From Plantactinospora endophytica (GTDB lineage Bacteria; Actinomycetota; Actinomycetes; Mycobacteriales; Micromonosporaceae): a stretch of 64,000 nt of DNA. Shown piece by piece: positions 34,780 to 49,400 of the stretch (position 1 is its first letter; the number at the start of each line of letters is the position of its first letter). Below the pieces are notes generated by a model. The model saw nothing but the letters and a program-made list of their open reading frames with translations. It was not told the DNA's origin and did no database searches. Made by a program: the position numbers and the translations under genes. The DNA lies in contig NZ_BONW01000028.1 of the NCBI RefSeq assembly GCF_016862915.1, positions 310,001 through 374,000 of the forward strand, in the 5' to 3' direction.

Positions 34780-36003
34780 ATGCGGATCACCGGATATCGG
34801 ACAGTCAGCACGGTCCAGGAATGGGGGCGGCCGGTCGGCGACGCCAACGGAGTCTTCTCCGACGGGGTGGTCCCGGTGTCGATCGTCATCGTCGAGACCG
34901 ACGAGGGCATCTCGGGGGTCGGCCTCGGGCCGCACGTGGAGATCGAGAGGATCTTCGCCGCCATCGACGGCGAGGACCCCCGCGCCGTGACGACACTCTA
35001 CGACCGCATGCTGCGGCACACCTTCAAGGCGGGCCATGCGGGCCCGGTGTTCGGCACCATCGGCGCGCTCGACACCGCCCTCTGGGACATCAAGGCACAG
35101 GCGGCCGGCGAGCCACTGTGGCGGCTGCTGGGCGGACGCGACCGACGGGTACCCGCGTACGCGTCCGGTCTGGACATCGGGTTGACCGACGACGAACTCG
35201 TCTCGGCGTACGAGGTCTACGCCCGCCACGGCCTGCGGGCCGCCAAGCTCAAGGGCGGGCTCGACATCGACCGCGACCGGCACCGCCTCTGCCTGGTCAG
35301 GGACGTGTTGACCGAGGCCGGGCACGGACGGCGGCCAGGGCTGATGCTCGACGTGAACGAGGTCTGGACCCGCAAACAGGCGGTCCGGCACGTCTGCGAA
35401 CTCGAGCGCACCCTCGACCTCATCTGGATCGAGGAGCCCGTCCGGCGCTGGGACGCCGAGGGCCTTGCCGCCGTCGGCCGGGGAATCCGGGCGTCGGTGG
35501 CCACCGGGGAGAACCTCACCGGGCTCGAACAGTACCGTCCGCTGATCTCCGGCGGGGCGGTCGACATCGTGCAGATGGCCGCCGTCTGGGGAGTCACCCA
35601 CTTCCTGCGGGCGTCCGCCCTGGCGCACGCCCATGACCTGCCGGTCAGCCCGATCGGCAACAGTCCGGTCGGGCTGCTGCACGCCGCCACCTCGGTGCCG
35701 AACCACCTGACCAGCGAGTTGCAGGAGCTGGTCCCGCCGGTCGGCATCTCCGTCGACCTGTACGTCGAGGACGGTGCCTACGTGCTCGGTGACTCGCCCG
35801 GCCTGGGCGTCCGGGTCGACGAAGAGCGGATCCGGGCGACCACCCGCCGTCCGGAGGCGCAGGTGTCCGAGGGTCCCCACGTCCGGCCGGAGCGGGCCGG
35901 ACGGCGACTACTGGCCGGAGTCGACGGCGTCGTCTCCGCGCGGCGGCTGCCGAACGCGCCGCTGCACTCCCACAACGACGTTTGGCCCAGCACCCCGCAC
36001 TGA
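34780..36003 (+). CDS. Enolase-superfamily protein lacking the usual Asp/His catalytic dyad
   Basis: A 407-residue mandelate-racemase-type protein. Metal ligands look intact: LMLDVNEVW (Asp191), WIEEP (Glu218/219) and ATGENLTG (Glu244). The strand-two KLK motif (156-158) is present. At the dyad, the usual QPD reads QMA (Ala267), and the usual His segment reads SPIGNSP (Ile292). About 60 extra residues follow the barrel (VRVDEERIRATTRRPEAQ onward). It may use only the KxK bases, as some racemases and dehydratases do, or may do something new. Co-transcription with a CUT1 importer points to a sugar acid. Reaction unknown. Confidence 0.75.
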   Translation: MRITGYRTVSTVQEWGRPVGDANGVFSDGVVPVSIVIVETDEGISGVGLGPHVEIERIFAAIDGEDPRAVTTLYDRMLRHTFKAGHAGPVFGTIGALDTALWDIKAQAAGEPLWRLLGGRDRRVPAYASGLDIGLTDDELVSAYEVYARHGLRAAKLKGGLDIDRDRHRLCLVRDVLTEAGHGRRPGLMLDVNEVWTRKQAVRHVCELERTLDLIWIEEPVRRWDAEGLAAVGRGIRASVATGENLTGLEQYRPLISGGAVDIVQMAAVWGVTHFLRASALAHAHDLPVSPIGNSPVGLLHAATSVPNHLTSELQELVPPVGISVDLYVEDGAYVLGDSPGLGVRVDEERIRATTRRPEAQVSEGPHVRPERAGRRLLAGVDGVVSARRLPNAPLHSHNDVWPSTPH

Positions 36004-38809
<2,806 letters not shown>

Positions 38810-39000
38810 CCGTACGGCAGGAGGTGGGGCCGGGCCCGGCGGCGCGGTCCCACTCCTCCCGACCACCCGGGGCGACGGCCGCCGCGGGCGACGGATCCAG
38901 GCCGGATACCGCCCACCCGGCAAGCCGGCTGCTACGCCTCCGGCTTTCGTTTCAAGAATCGGTTGGAACGTTTCGCGCTTCAGTCCTCCTCGTCGCCGTG

Positions 39001-40723
<1,723 letters not shown>

Positions 40724-40843
40724 CCCGGTACCGACCCCGCCGGCCAGCCGGTCGGCGCGGGGCGACCGGCGGAGCGCAGGTTTCAGGCACGCATCCGGCA
40801 GCGGCATTCACGCCGACATGTTCGCTGCCCGCGTGACCTGGGA

Positions 40844-40879
40844 GGGCCGGCGCGGAGAGGGCAAGCTCCGCGCCGGCCC
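40844..40879 (+). terminator. Perfect hairpin between xylanase and GH43 genes
   Basis: GGGCCGGCGCGGAG (40844-40857) pairs without mismatch with 40866-40879 around an 8-nt loop. It lies 120 bp after the xylanase stop. No promoter is evident between it and the GH43 gene 67 bp further on, so partial read-through or an unseen promoter must serve that gene. Confidence 0.72.
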
Positions 40880-40945
40880 GGCCGGCGACCACCACCACGA
40901 CGAGGAATCCGGCCGCGACCGGGCCGGTGCCCTGAGGAGGAAACC

Positions 40946-42334
40946 ATGAGATCCGCAATGTTCGACCGAGCCGCGGCCCGGCGGGGCCTCGCCTGGATGT
41001 CCGCGCTGCTCTGTCTCGTGGTGTTGATGCCCGCCGGAGCGGCCCGGGCGGACAACCCCATCGTGCAGACCATCTACACGGCCGACCCGGCCCCACTGGT
41101 GCACAACGGCCGGGTGTACCTCTACACCGGTCACGACGAGGACGGCTCGACCTACTTCACCATGCGGGAGTGGCGGGTCTGGTCCTCGGCGGACATGGTG
41201 AACTGGACCGACCACGGCTCGCCGATGAGTCTGGCCACCTTCAGTTGGGCCAGCGCCGACGCCTGGGCCGGGCACACCATCTACCGCAACGGCAGGTTCT
41301 ACTGGTACGTGCCGGTCAAGAACCGGGCGACCGGCAGGATGGCCATCGGGGTCGGGGTGTCGGAGAGCCCCACCGGGCCGTTCCGGGACGCGCTCGGCCG
41401 CCCGCTTGTGGAGAACGGCGAGATCGACCCGGCCGCCTTCATCGACGACAACGGGCAGGCGTACCTCTACTGGGGCAACCCGAACCTGTGGTACGTGCGG
41501 TTGAACGCCGACATGATCTCGTTCTCCGGCGGTCCGACCCAGATCCCGTTGACCACTGCGGGGTTCGGCGCCCGGAGCGGGAACACGAGCCGGCCGACCC
41601 TGTACGAGGAGGGTCCCTGGGTCTTCAAGCGCAACGGCGTCTACTACAACGTGTTCGCGGCGGAATGCTGCTCGGAGTTCATCGGCTACTCGACGGCGTC
41701 CGGGCCGACCGGACCGTGGACCTACCGAGGGACGATCATGCCCCGGCAGGGCGGCAGCTTCACCAACCACGCCGGCATCGTCGACTTCAACGGCGGGTCG
41801 TACTTCTTCTACCACAACGGCGCTCTGCCCGGCGGCGGCGGCTTCACCCGGTCCGTGGCGGTGGAGAAGTTCAGCTACAACGCCGACGGCTCGTTCCCGA
41901 CGATCAACATGACCTCGGCCGGAGCCCCGCAGGTCGGCACCCTGAACCCGTACGTCCGCCAGGAGGGCGAGACGATCGCCTGGGGGAGCGGGGTGGAGAC
42001 CGAGCCGTCCAGTGCCGGCGGGATGAACGTCGGCTGGATCGAGAACGGCGACTCGATCAAGGTCAAGGGCGTGGCCTTCGGCGCCGGTGCGGCCTCGTTC
42101 AGCGCCCGGGTGGCCTCGGCGACCAGCGGTGGTCGCGTCGAGGTCCGGCTCGGCAGCGCGACCGGAACCCTGGTGGGCACCTGCACCGTCTCGGGTACCG
42201 GCGGTTGGCAGACCTGGGCGACCGTCACCTGCCCGGTCAACGGCGTCAGCGGCACCCAGGACCTGTACCTGCGGTTCGGCGGCGGCAGCGGTTATCTGCT
42301 GAACCTCGACTGGTGGCAGTTCACCGCACGCTAG
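40946..42334 (+). CDS. Secreted GH43 enzyme with CBM6 tail
   Basis: A 462-residue protein. The signal (about 1-35) is followed by a five-bladed propeller: base Asp47 in YTADPAPL, pKa-tuning Asp161 in GEIDPAAF and acid Glu222 in YEEGPWVF. A beta-sandwich CBM6 follows (about 345-462: GWIENGDSIKVKGVAFG, LNLDWWQF). GH43 enzymes with this layout are xylosidases or arabinofuranosidases acting on arabinoxylan. GGAGGAAACC precedes the ATG. Confidence 0.92.
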   Translation: MRSAMFDRAAARRGLAWMSALLCLVVLMPAGAARADNPIVQTIYTADPAPLVHNGRVYLYTGHDEDGSTYFTMREWRVWSSADMVNWTDHGSPMSLATFSWASADAWAGHTIYRNGRFYWYVPVKNRATGRMAIGVGVSESPTGPFRDALGRPLVENGEIDPAAFIDDNGQAYLYWGNPNLWYVRLNADMISFSGGPTQIPLTTAGFGARSGNTSRPTLYEEGPWVFKRNGVYYNVFAAECCSEFIGYSTASGPTGPWTYRGTIMPRQGGSFTNHAGIVDFNGGSYFFYHNGALPGGGGFTRSVAVEKFSYNADGSFPTINMTSAGAPQVGTLNPYVRQEGETIAWGSGVETEPSSAGGMNVGWIENGDSIKVKGVAFGAGAASFSARVASATSGGRVEVRLGSATGTLVGTCTVSGTGGWQTWATVTCPVNGVSGTQDLYLRFGGGSGYLLNLDWWQFTAR

Positions 42335-42416
42335 TCACCCAGCCCTCGACCCGGTGCCGACCGGCCGGTTCACGCAACGCCCGCGCAGCACCCCGACAAC
42401 GGAATGGAGTTCCAGG

Positions 42417-44735
42417 ATGTCATCCTTCGTCAGCCGGCGGCGGCTGCTACAGGGCGCCGGTGCCGTGGTGGCCGTCTCCGCCGCCGGTGCCGTTCTCGGA
42501 CGCCAACCCGCCCAGGCGGCGATAGCACCGGCCAGGCCCGACATCGGAGTCTCCGCGTACGCCTTCGATCTCGGCCAGGTACGGCTCTCCGCGAGCCGGT
42601 GGCTGGACAACCAGAACCGTACGGTGACCTACCTGCGGTTCGTCGACGTGAACCGGCTGCTGTACAACTTCCGGGCCAACCACCGGCTGTCCACCAACGG
42701 GGCCGCCGCCAACGGTGGCTGGGACGCGCCGACGTTTCCGTTCCGCACGCACGTCCAGGGGCACTTCCTGACCGCCTGGGCGCAGGTCCACGCGGTGACC
42801 GGTGACACCGTCTGCCGGGACAAGGCGAACAGCATGGTGGCGGAGCTGGCGAAGTGCCAGGCCAACAACGGCGCCGCCGGCTTCAACACCGGCTACCTCT
42901 CCGGCTTTCCGGAGTCGGAGTTCACCGCGCTTGAGGCGCGGACCCTCAGCAACGGCAACGTGCCCTACTACGCCATCCACAAGACCCTGACCGGCCTGCT
43001 CGACGTCTGGCGCTACCTCGGCAGCACGCAGGCCCGCGACGTGCTGTTGCGCCTGGCGGGCTGGGTCGACTGGCGGACCGCTCGACTCAGCGGCCAGCAG
43101 ATGCAGGCCATGCTCGGCACGGAGTTCGGCGGCATGACCGCCGTGCTGACCGACCTGTACCAGTACACCGGGGACGCGCGGTGGCTCACCGCCGCCCAGC
43201 GGTTCGACCACGCCGCGGTGCTGGATCCGCTGGCGGCCAACCAGGACCGGCTCAACGGGCTGCACGCCAACACGCAGGTGCCGAAGTGGATCGGCGCGGT
43301 ACGGGAGTACAAGGCCACCGGCTCGACCCGCTACCGGGACATCGCCAGCAACGCCTGGAACATCTGCGTCAACGCGCACACGTACGTCATCGGCGGCAAC
43401 AGCCAGGCCGAGCACTTCCGGCCAGCCAACGCCATCGCCGGCTACCTCAACCGGGACACCTGCGAGAGCTGCAACACCTTCAACATGCTCCGGCTCACCC
43501 GGGAGCTGATCATGCTGGACCCGAACCGGGTGGCGCTGGCCGACTACTACGAGCAGGCCTGGCTCAACCACATGATCGGCCAGCAGAATCCCGCCGACGG
43601 GCACGGGCACGTCACGTACTTCACCCCGCTCAACCCGGGCGGCCGGCGCGGCGTGGGGCCGGCCTGGGGCGGCGGAACCTGGAGCACCGACTACAACAGC
43701 TTCTGGTGCTGCCAGGGCACCGGGCTGGAGATGCACACCCAGCTGATGGACTCGATCTATTTCCACAGCGGCAGCACGCTGATCGTCAACATGTTCCTGC
43801 CCTCGGTGCTCGACTGGGCACAACGCGGCATCACGGTCACCCAGACCACCTCGTACCCGGTCGGCGACACCACGACCTTGCAGGTCACCGGCAACGTCAG
43901 CGGTAGCTGGTCGATGCGTGTCCGGGTGCCGAGCTGGACCAGCGGGGCCACCGTCAGCGTCAACGGGGTGGTGCAGAACGTCGGCGCCACCCCCGGCAGC
44001 TACGCCACCCTGACCCGCTCGTGGACCTCCGGCGACACCGTCACCGTCCGCCTGCCGATGCGGGTCGTGACGAGAGCGGCGAACGACAACGCGAACGTCG
44101 CCGCGGTCACCTACGGCCCGGTGGTGCTCTCCGGGAACTACGGCAACAGCTCACTGAGCGCCCTGCCCGCGCTGAACCCCTCGTCGATCACCCGTACCGG
44201 CAGCGGCTCACTCGCGTTCACCGCCACCTCCGGCGGCAGCACCGTCAACCTCGGTCCCTTCTACGACGCGCACGGGCACAACTACACGGTCTACTGGAAC
44301 GTCGGGGGTGGCCAGAGCGGCGGTACGGTCCGGCTGGCCAACGCGGCGAGCGGTCTCGTCCTCGGCATCGAGAACATGTCGACGGCCGACGGCGGTCGCG
44401 CCCTCCAGTGGCACGACTCGGGTACCGCGGACCACAACTGGGAGATGGTCGCCGACGGCAACGCGGTCCGGTTCCGCAACGCCAACAGTGGCAAGGTGCT
44501 CGGGGTGCAGGACATGTCCACCGCCGACAACGCCACCGTCCTGCAGTGGTCCGACAATGGCACCGCCGACCACCGCTGGACGCTGCTCGACCAGGGCGAC
44601 GGTACGTACAAGATCCGTAACGTGCACAGCGGGAAGCTGCTCGGCATCCAGAACAACTCCACCGCCGTCGGCGCCTTCGCCGTGCAGGACTCGGAGAACG
44701 GCACCGCCGACAACCGCTGGCGCATCGTGCGCTGA
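42417..44735 (+). CDS. Secreted GH127-type beta-L-arabinofuranosidase with RICIN-like tail
   Basis: A 772-residue protein with a twin-arginine signal (SRRRLLQGAG..., 6-30). The GH127 (DUF1680) alpha/alpha barrel has the zinc-cysteine site seen in HypBA1: Glu350 and Cys352 in CESCN, and Cys431/Cys432 in FWCCQGTG. One of the adjacent cysteines is the expected nucleophile. A beta-sandwich region (about 450-620) leads to a RICIN-like module (about 640-772). This tail is a different RICIN subtype, with repeats such as SGKVLGVQDMSTADN. The enzyme removes beta-linked L-arabinofuranose. ATG 42417 was preferred over an upstream start because the signal begins there. Confidence 0.9.
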   Translation: MSSFVSRRRLLQGAGAVVAVSAAGAVLGRQPAQAAIAPARPDIGVSAYAFDLGQVRLSASRWLDNQNRTVTYLRFVDVNRLLYNFRANHRLSTNGAAANGGWDAPTFPFRTHVQGHFLTAWAQVHAVTGDTVCRDKANSMVAELAKCQANNGAAGFNTGYLSGFPESEFTALEARTLSNGNVPYYAIHKTLTGLLDVWRYLGSTQARDVLLRLAGWVDWRTARLSGQQMQAMLGTEFGGMTAVLTDLYQYTGDARWLTAAQRFDHAAVLDPLAANQDRLNGLHANTQVPKWIGAVREYKATGSTRYRDIASNAWNICVNAHTYVIGGNSQAEHFRPANAIAGYLNRDTCESCNTFNMLRLTRELIMLDPNRVALADYYEQAWLNHMIGQQNPADGHGHVTYFTPLNPGGRRGVGPAWGGGTWSTDYNSFWCCQGTGLEMHTQLMDSIYFHSGSTLIVNMFLPSVLDWAQRGITVTQTTSYPVGDTTTLQVTGNVSGSWSMRVRVPSWTSGATVSVNGVVQNVGATPGSYATLTRSWTSGDTVTVRLPMRVVTRAANDNANVAAVTYGPVVLSGNYGNSSLSALPALNPSSITRTGSGSLAFTATSGGSTVNLGPFYDAHGHNYTVYWNVGGGQSGGTVRLANAASGLVLGIENMSTADGGRALQWHDSGTADHNWEMVADGNAVRFRNANSGKVLGVQDMSTADNATVLQWSDNGTADHRWTLLDQGDGTYKIRNVHSGKLLGIQNNSTAVGAFAVQDSENGTADNRWRIVR

Positions 44736-44762
44736 CGATCGGAGAGTCGACGATCCGGCCGA

Positions 44763-44790
44763 CGGCCGGCACCGGACCGGGTGCCGGCCG
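44763..44790 (+). terminator. Terminator of the GH127 gene
   Basis: CGGCCGGCACC (44763-44773) pairs perfectly with 44780-44790, 6-nt loop, 27 bp after the stop codon. It is followed at once by a promoter. Confidence 0.75.
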
Positions 44791-44819
44791 TTGACGGTCC
44801 AGATCACGCTTACTAAAGT
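44791..44819 (+). promoter_or_regulatory. Promoter of the ABC exporter-type operon
   Basis: TTGACG (44791-44796), 17-bp spacer and TAAAGT (44814-44819), directly after a terminator. This is one of the cleanest sigma-70-type matches in the window. A GAAGGAGAGG ribosome-binding site follows at 44836. Confidence 0.65.
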
Positions 44820-44909
44820 CTGCGCGACGCGGGCCGAAGGAGAGGTACCACCATCACACCGCTGACTCTCCCGCCGCCACGGCGAGCACCGGAGTTCGGC
44901 CGGGACGCG

Positions 44910-45776
44910 TTGATCGTCTGCGAGAGCCTGGTCCGGATCTACCAGACCGGGTCGATCGAGGTGCAGGCGCTACAGGGGTTGGACCTGGTCGTGGAGAGTG
45001 GCGAGATGCTCGCCGTCGTCGGGGCGTCCGGGTCGGGCAAGTCGACGCTGCTCGGCATCCTCGCCGGAATCGACGCCCCCACCGCCGGGCGGGCCCGCGT
45101 CGACCGGTGGGACCTGCTGGCGATGTCCCGGGCCGACCGCGTCCGGTACCGTCGGCACACCGTCGGGTTCGTCCGGCAGCAGAGCACGAGCAATCTCGTG
45201 CCGTACCTGACCGCGCGGCAGATGGTCGACCTGCCGATGACCGCGGCCCGCACCCCGGCCCGTACCCGCCGGACCCGTGTCGCCGAACTGCTGGACGCCC
45301 TGGGCGTCGCCGACTGCGCCGACCGGCGGCCCGGGCAGATGTCGGGCGGGCAGCAGATGCGGGTGGCGGTCGCGGTGGCCCTCGCCAACGAGCCCCGGGT
45401 GCTGCTGGCCGACGAGCCGACCGGCGAGCTGGACACCGCCACCTCGGCGGAGCTCTTCGGTGCGCTGCGGGACGTAAACCGGCAGCTCGGCGTCACCGTC
45501 GTCGTGGTCACCCACGACCCGGAGGTCAGCGGCAAGGTCGAGCGCACGGTGGCGATCCGGGACGGGCGTACCAGCAGCGAGGTACTGCGCCGGGCGGGAA
45601 CCGGTGCCGACGGCGACACGGCGGTGGTCGCCGAGGAGTACGCCGTGATGGACCGCGCCGGGCGGGTCCAGGTGCCCCGCGAGTACCGCGAGGCGCTGGC
45701 GCTGACCAGACGGGTCCGGCTGGCACTGGAAGCCGACCACGTCACGATCCGGCCGGACCTCGGAGACCGCGGGTGA
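44910..45776 (+). CDS. ABC transporter ATPase 1 (MacB/LolD-like), start uncertain
   Basis: 288 residues from TTG 44910. Walker A GASGSGKST is at about 38-46, signature MSGGQQMRVAVAVAL, Walker B VLLADEPTGELD and switch region VVTHDPEV. The Q-loop is GFVRQQSTSN, atypical in lacking a Phe after Q. The TTG has no ribosome-binding site. The frame continues upstream for 19 more codons, without ATG, GTG or TTG, to an ATC at 44853 placed 7 nt after GAAGGAGAGG. The real start may be that ATC. A C-terminal extension (about 225-288) is not part of the ATPase core. It pairs with the next ATPase and two FtsX-type permeases. Confidence 0.85.
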   Translation: MIVCESLVRIYQTGSIEVQALQGLDLVVESGEMLAVVGASGSGKSTLLGILAGIDAPTAGRARVDRWDLLAMSRADRVRYRRHTVGFVRQQSTSNLVPYLTARQMVDLPMTAARTPARTRRTRVAELLDALGVADCADRRPGQMSGGQQMRVAVAVALANEPRVLLADEPTGELDTATSAELFGALRDVNRQLGVTVVVVTHDPEVSGKVERTVAIRDGRTSSEVLRRAGTGADGDTAVVAEEYAVMDRAGRVQVPREYREALALTRRVRLALEADHVTIRPDLGDRG

Positions 45777-46477
45777 GCACCGTCCCACTGCTCTCGGTAC
45801 GCGGCGTCGAGCGACGCTTCGGCGTCGGGCCGACGGCGGTGCACGCACTGCGGGACGTGTCGTTCGACGTCCAGGGCGGCACGATGGTCGCCCTGGTCGG
45901 CCGCTCCGGCTCCGGCAAGACCACCCTGCTCAACGTCGTCGGCGGTCTGGACCGGCCGGACGCCGGCACCGTCGTCGTCGACGGCACCGACGTCACGGCC
46001 CTCGACGAGGACGGGCTCTCCCGGCTCCGACGGGCGACGGTCGGCTACGTGTTCCAGACGTTCGGGCTGATCCCGGTGTTGTCGGCGGCGGAGAACGTCG
46101 GCGCGCCGCTGCGGCTGGCCCGTACCCCGGCAGCGGAGCGCGAACGCCGGGTCGAGCTGCTGTTGGAGCTGGTGGGGCTGGCCGACCATGCCCAGCAGCG
46201 TCCCGCCGAACTCTCCGGCGGCCAGCAGCAGCGGGTGGCGATCGCCCGCGCCCTGGCCGCCTCCCCCCGGCTGTTGATCGCCGACGAGCCGACCGGGCAG
46301 CTCGACGCCGAGACGGGGCTGTCGGTGATGTCGTTGCTGCGCGGAGTGGTGGAGTCCGAGGGCGTCACGGTGCTGGTCGCCACGCACGACCCGGTGATGA
46401 TGGCGCTGGCGGAGCGGGTGATCCGGATCCAGGACGGCCGGCTCGACGCCGAGCCTGCCGGGTCGGCGCCCGGATGA
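45773..46477 (+). CDS. ABC transporter ATPase 2 (MacB/LolD-like)
   Basis: A 234-residue ATPase. Walker A GRSGSGKTT, Q-loop YVFQTFGLIP, signature LSGGQQQRVAIARAL, Walker B LLIADEPTGQLD and switch VATHDPVM are all standard. GTG overlaps the TGA of ATPase 1. The two ATPases differ in Q-loop and signature, so they probably form an asymmetric pair serving the two permeases downstream. Confidence 0.9.
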   Translation: MSTVPLLSVRGVERRFGVGPTAVHALRDVSFDVQGGTMVALVGRSGSGKTTLLNVVGGLDRPDAGTVVVDGTDVTALDEDGLSRLRRATVGYVFQTFGLIPVLSAAENVGAPLRLARTPAAERERRVELLLELVGLADHAQQRPAELSGGQQQRVAIARALAASPRLLIADEPTGQLDAETGLSVMSLLRGVVESEGVTVLVATHDPVMMALAERVIRIQDGRLDAEPAGSAPG

Positions 46478-46493
46478 CCGGCCGGAGCGGCGG

Positions 46494-49400
46494 GTGCTGA
46501 GACTGCTCGGTCGTCGCGCACGCGCGCAGTGGCCGCTGCTCGGGGCGCTGCTGGCGGTCGTCGCGCTCGGTGCGACCCTGCTCGGCACCTGCGCCCTGCT
46601 GGTGACCAGCACCGCCGACCGGGCGTACGAGGTCGCCGCCGCCCGGGCCGCCCCCGACGACGTCAGGGTCACCGCCTACACCGTCACGGTGCCCAGCGCC
46701 CACGCCAGGTCGGTGGCGGCCGACACCCGCGAACTGCTGACCTCGACCCTCGCCCCGTTTCCGACGACGACGGCCACCCGGGCGTCGTCCGCGCTGCGTA
46801 CGCTGCCCGAGGAGCTGGCCGGCCGGACCGGGATGCCGACCGAGACGTACCTGTCGGCAATGGACGACCTGCCGACCCGTGCCGCACTGGTCGACGGGCG
46901 CTGGCCACGGGCGGCGGCCGGGGGCGGGGACGCGCCGCTGGAGGCCGTCCTGCTCGAACCCACCGCGCGGCTGCTCCGGCTCACCCTCGGCAGCCGGGTC
47001 CGGCTCGGCGCGGAGCTGCACAGCGATCCGGCTCCGGCGGTCGAGGTGACCGTCGTCGGCGTCGTACGCCCGCTGCCCGGCACCGGCTGGGACCGCGACC
47101 CGCTCGGCGGCGCCGGCTACGACCTCGCCTTCAGCGACGGGCGCCAGCCGCAGCTGGTGCACGCCTACGGTCCGGTCGTCGTCGACCTCGCCGACCTGCT
47201 CTCCGGCCGGCACACCGTCGACCGGATGGAACTCACCGCCCAGCCCGACCTCTCCGCCGCCGGCCGTGCCGACCTGGAGGCGGTCGCCGGGAGCGTCCAG
47301 GGTGCCGACCGCCGGCTGGCCGGGATCCTCGGTGACCGGGTGCGGATCGAGAACCTGGACTCGCCGCTGCCGCAGACCCTGCGCACCGCCCGCGACCAGC
47401 AGCGGGTCACCGCCGCCACGGTGCTCGCCGTCGCGTTGCTCGGCGGTGTCCTCACCGCGACCGCCCTGGCGCTGGCCAGCCGGCTCACCGCCGGGGTACG
47501 GGCCGACGAGACCGGTCTGCTGGCGGCGCTGGGCTTCAGCCGTAACCGGCTCGCCGCCGGGGCGGCCGTCGAGGCCGGTACGCTCGCGCTGCTCGCCGCC
47601 GCGCTCGCGGTACCCGCCTCGTCCCTGCTGCATGCCGGCCTGACCCGGATACCGCCGCTGTCGGCCGCCGGGCTGGCCGGCCCACCGGCGGTGACCACCA
47701 CCCAGGTGCTCGTCGTGATCGGCGCGGTGCTGGTGCTCGCCGTGGTGCTGGTACTCCTCGCGGCACGACCCGTCGCCCCGGCCACCGACCGACGCGACCC
47801 GCGCGCCCTGCTCGCCCGGTCCGGCGCCGACGTGCTGCTCGTGGCGTTCGCCGGGGTCGGCCTCTGGCAGTTGCACGCCCAGGCCAGCGGTGCCGACGCC
47901 CGGGTCGACGTCGTCCGGGTGCTCGCGCCCACGCTGCTGCTGGTCGCCGGGGTCGCGCTGGTGCTGCGCATGGTGCCGCTGGCGCTGCACGGCGCCGAGC
48001 GGCTCGTCCGCCGCGCCCGGGGACTGGCGCTGCCGCTGGCCGTCTTCGAGGCCGCCCGCCGCCCCCGGGCGGTCGCCGCGGGCCTGCTGGTCGGGCTGGC
48101 CTGTAGTGCCGCCACCTTCGGGATCGCCTTCGGCGCCACCTGGGAACGTTCGCAGCACGACCAGGCCGGCCTGTCGGTCGGCACCGACCTGGCGATCGTG
48201 CTGACCACCCCGCCGGTCGCCGGGCAGGGCGTGACGGTCGGTGCGGCGACCGGCGGGACGGTGAGCCCGGCCGCCGGGCGCGGCATCGCCATCGGCCAGT
48301 GGCTCGGCACCGCCGGTGACGCGCCCCGGCTGGTGGCGCTGGACACCAGCCGGGCAGAGGCGCTGTTGCGGGGGCGGCTGGACGGCGACCGGAGCTGGGC
48401 GGAGGTGGGCGGCGCGTTGGCGCCGTCGTCCCGGGTCGTCGGGGTCGCCGTTCCGGCCCGAAGTGCGCTCACCCTCTCCGGTACGGCGACCGGCGAAACT
48501 CCGCTGGTGGTGACGCCGAGGGTACTGGTGCAGGACGCCACGGGGCTGAGGACGACCTGCACCGCCCCGCCCGTGCCACTGGACGGAGCGGTGCACCGGC
48601 TGCCGGAGTGCGTACCGGCCGAGGGGTTGGAGATCGTCGCGGTCTCGCTGCCGATCGCGGCCGACCCGGCGGCCGGACCGCCCGGTCCCGGTCGCAGCGA
48701 GGTCGCCGTGACGCTGGACGCGCCGGGGGCGGTGCTGCCCGCCGGTGCGCCGCCGTGGACGGCCACCTCCGCTCCGCCGGCACCCGGGCAGCTCACCGGC
48801 TCGGCGGTCGCGCTGGCCGGCACCGCCTCCGGTGCCCGGCTGAACATGACGACGACCGTGCAGCTCGCCGGTCCCGAGGCCGCCGCCCGCAACCTCGTCG
48901 CGACCGCGTTCCCCGTCCCCGAGGCGGTGCCGGTGGCGGTCTCGGCCCGCCTCCTCGACGAACTCGGGACGCGGCGCGGCGCCAACCTCAGCATCTCGGT
49001 CGGCGCCACCGCCGTTCCCGTCGTCGTGGCCGAGGTGGTGCCGGAGGTTCCGTCCGCACCCGGCTCGGTCGCCGTCCTGGCCGACCTGGACGCCATCTCC
49101 CGCGCGCTGGTGGTCGCCGGCAACCTGGAGTACCCCGTCGACGGCTGGTGGGTCGGCCGTCCCGCCCGGTCGGACGCCGTCGCACGGGTCGCCGCCCTGC
49201 ACGTCGGCACGACCACCACCCGGGCCGGCGAGGCCGAGCGGCTGCGCGGCGGGCCGCTGCGCGCCGGCCTGCCGGCCGCGCTCCGGCTGCTCGTTCCGGC
49301 CGCCGTACTGCTGCTGGTCGCCGGCACCGTCCTGCACGTCCTGGTGGACCTGCGGGCCCGTGCCGTCGAGGTGGCCCGGCTGCGCGGGTTGGGGATGACC

